From assembly GCA_965199845.1 (NCBI GenBank), contig CBDATZ010000029.1:1-64000 (forward strand): a stretch of DNA of 64,000 bases, given 5' to 3'. This stretch comes from Ilyomonas sp965199845. GTDB taxonomy: Bacteria > Bacteroidota > Bacteroidia > Chitinophagales > Chitinophagaceae. Positions 63,802 to 64,000 of the stretch are shown here, piece after piece; the first letter of the stretch is position 1, and every line of letters starts with the position of its first letter. The position numbers and the translations under genes were made by a program. The notes under the pieces are model-generated. The model made no database searches. It saw only the letters and a program-made list of their open reading frames with translations, and had not been told where the DNA came from.

Positions 63802-64000
63802 ATGACGACCTTAAAAATTATAATATTATTCTTATCAATCACACTTTATTCATGCGGACAGAAAAACTCTTACAGCAAAGTTGACGTTAACGTCGCAAGG
63901 CTGAGTAATAAGATAAATCTTTTAATTAATCATGTTGACAATCCTGATAGTTTGCGCAAAAGCAATTCTAATTCTTGACAGTGCAACGGCAATTGACAAC
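63802..64000 (+). pseudogene. Cassette 10: putative lipoprotein, frameshifted and cut by the window edge
   Basis: Starts with a lipoprotein signal (MTTLKIIILFLSITLYSC, Cys18), then VDVNVARLSNKINLLINHVDNPDSLRK. The called frame stops at 63978, but the +1 frame continues AILILDSATAIDN to the window end, joining at the A4 run 63958-63961. Removing one base gives LRKAILILDSATAIDN, a helical segment like the start of a TPR-type lipoprotein. The unit begins at 63787 with GTTAGCGGCT; its end is outside the window. Confidence 0.65.

Larger units (their letters stand above)
58159..64000 (+). mobile_element. Integron-like gene-cassette array, ten units, running off the window
   Basis: Ten head-to-tail units, each starting after G of a GTT core (58158, 58871, 59558, 59906, 60739, 61008, 61277, 62059, 63072, 63787; the 60739 core reads GTAAGC). 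Within a unit, the first about 10 bases recur inverted after its gene, for example GTTGCCTGCT/AGCAGGCAAC in unit 7 and GTTGTGTGCC/GGCACACAAC in unit 9, as expected if each excised as a circle whose attC joins its two ends. From that inverted copy to the next core lies an imperfect hairpin with left and right arms. All genes point the same way, one per unit at most. Confidence 0.82.

Noticed and set aside
58159..64000. CRISPR-like array because of regularly recurring short repeats.
   Set aside because: The repeats are unit-specific inverted ends 95-800 bases apart, the units contain genes, and there is no constant repeat with short spacers and no cas gene.
1..64000. tRNA, rRNA or riboswitch genes.
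   Set aside because: No cloverleaf, rRNA-like stretch or known riboswitch core was recognised by eye in the gaps; a covariance-model scan would be decisive.

Overview
The window reads as chromosomal DNA of a Bacteroidota bacterium, most likely a Chitinophagaceae-type member (inferred from family content, not from a marker gene). The signs are a SusC/SusD/SusE locus, a PorW/SprE-like type IX secretion (T9SS) protein, a T9SS-sorted M36 protease, a TamL-type lipoprotein/Omp85 protein, an OmpA protein with TPR and propeller domains, and promoters matching the Bacteroidota -7 element TAnnTTTG.

Layout. 1-8.8 kb: a two-component pair (kinase cut by the window edge), TamL, an SpoU-type RNA methyltransferase, a LolC/E-like permease, a DinB-like protein, a Crp-family regulator, a small beta-barrel protein and an HNH protein. 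9.1-14.1 kb: a TolC/EmrA/EmrB efflux operon and a convergent TetR regulator; four copies of the perfect inverted repeat AAACA-NN-TGTTT lie in the two promoters and are the likely operators. 14.4-23 kb: an MscS channel, a TPR protein with a coupled small protein, and a MoxR/transglutaminase/DUF58 cluster. 23-35 kb: a methyltransferase, small exported proteins, an OmpA/TPR protein, OsmC, YjbQ and the M36 protease. 35.4-37.0 kb: an ImmA/IrrE-type metalloprotease plus DUF4411 (PIN-like) pair, probably a toxin-antitoxin module. 37-43.7 kb: a UvrD-like helicase-nuclease and PorW. 44-53.4 kb: a SusC-SusD-SusE-SusE operon divergent from an alpha-glucan phosphorylase-like gene. 53.6-56.4 kb: an Lgt-family protein, an Rrf2 regulator and threonine dehydrogenase.

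The most striking part is 56.8 kb to the window end. A tyrosine recombinase is followed by a candidate promoter and then by ten consecutive units, all oriented the same way. Nine begin with GTT followed by a unit-specific sequence (unit 5 begins GTAAGC). In each unit whose end is in the window, that start is repeated in inverted form after the unit's gene, opening a 90-200-base imperfect hairpin (27 bases for unit 1). This is the architecture of an integron gene-cassette array with attC sites, but the recombinase lacks the insertion that marks IntI integrases. Seven cassettes carry mostly unrecognised genes (two lipoproteins, one membrane protein); three carry no convincing ORF, and two of those are near-identical tandem copies with a conserved internal hairpin.

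Seven genes are broken by ten single-base frameshifts. All ten are one extra base, eight of them in a run of four or more identical bases, which points to overcalled bases in the assembly rather than real gene decay. These genes are entered as pseudogene with that caveat.
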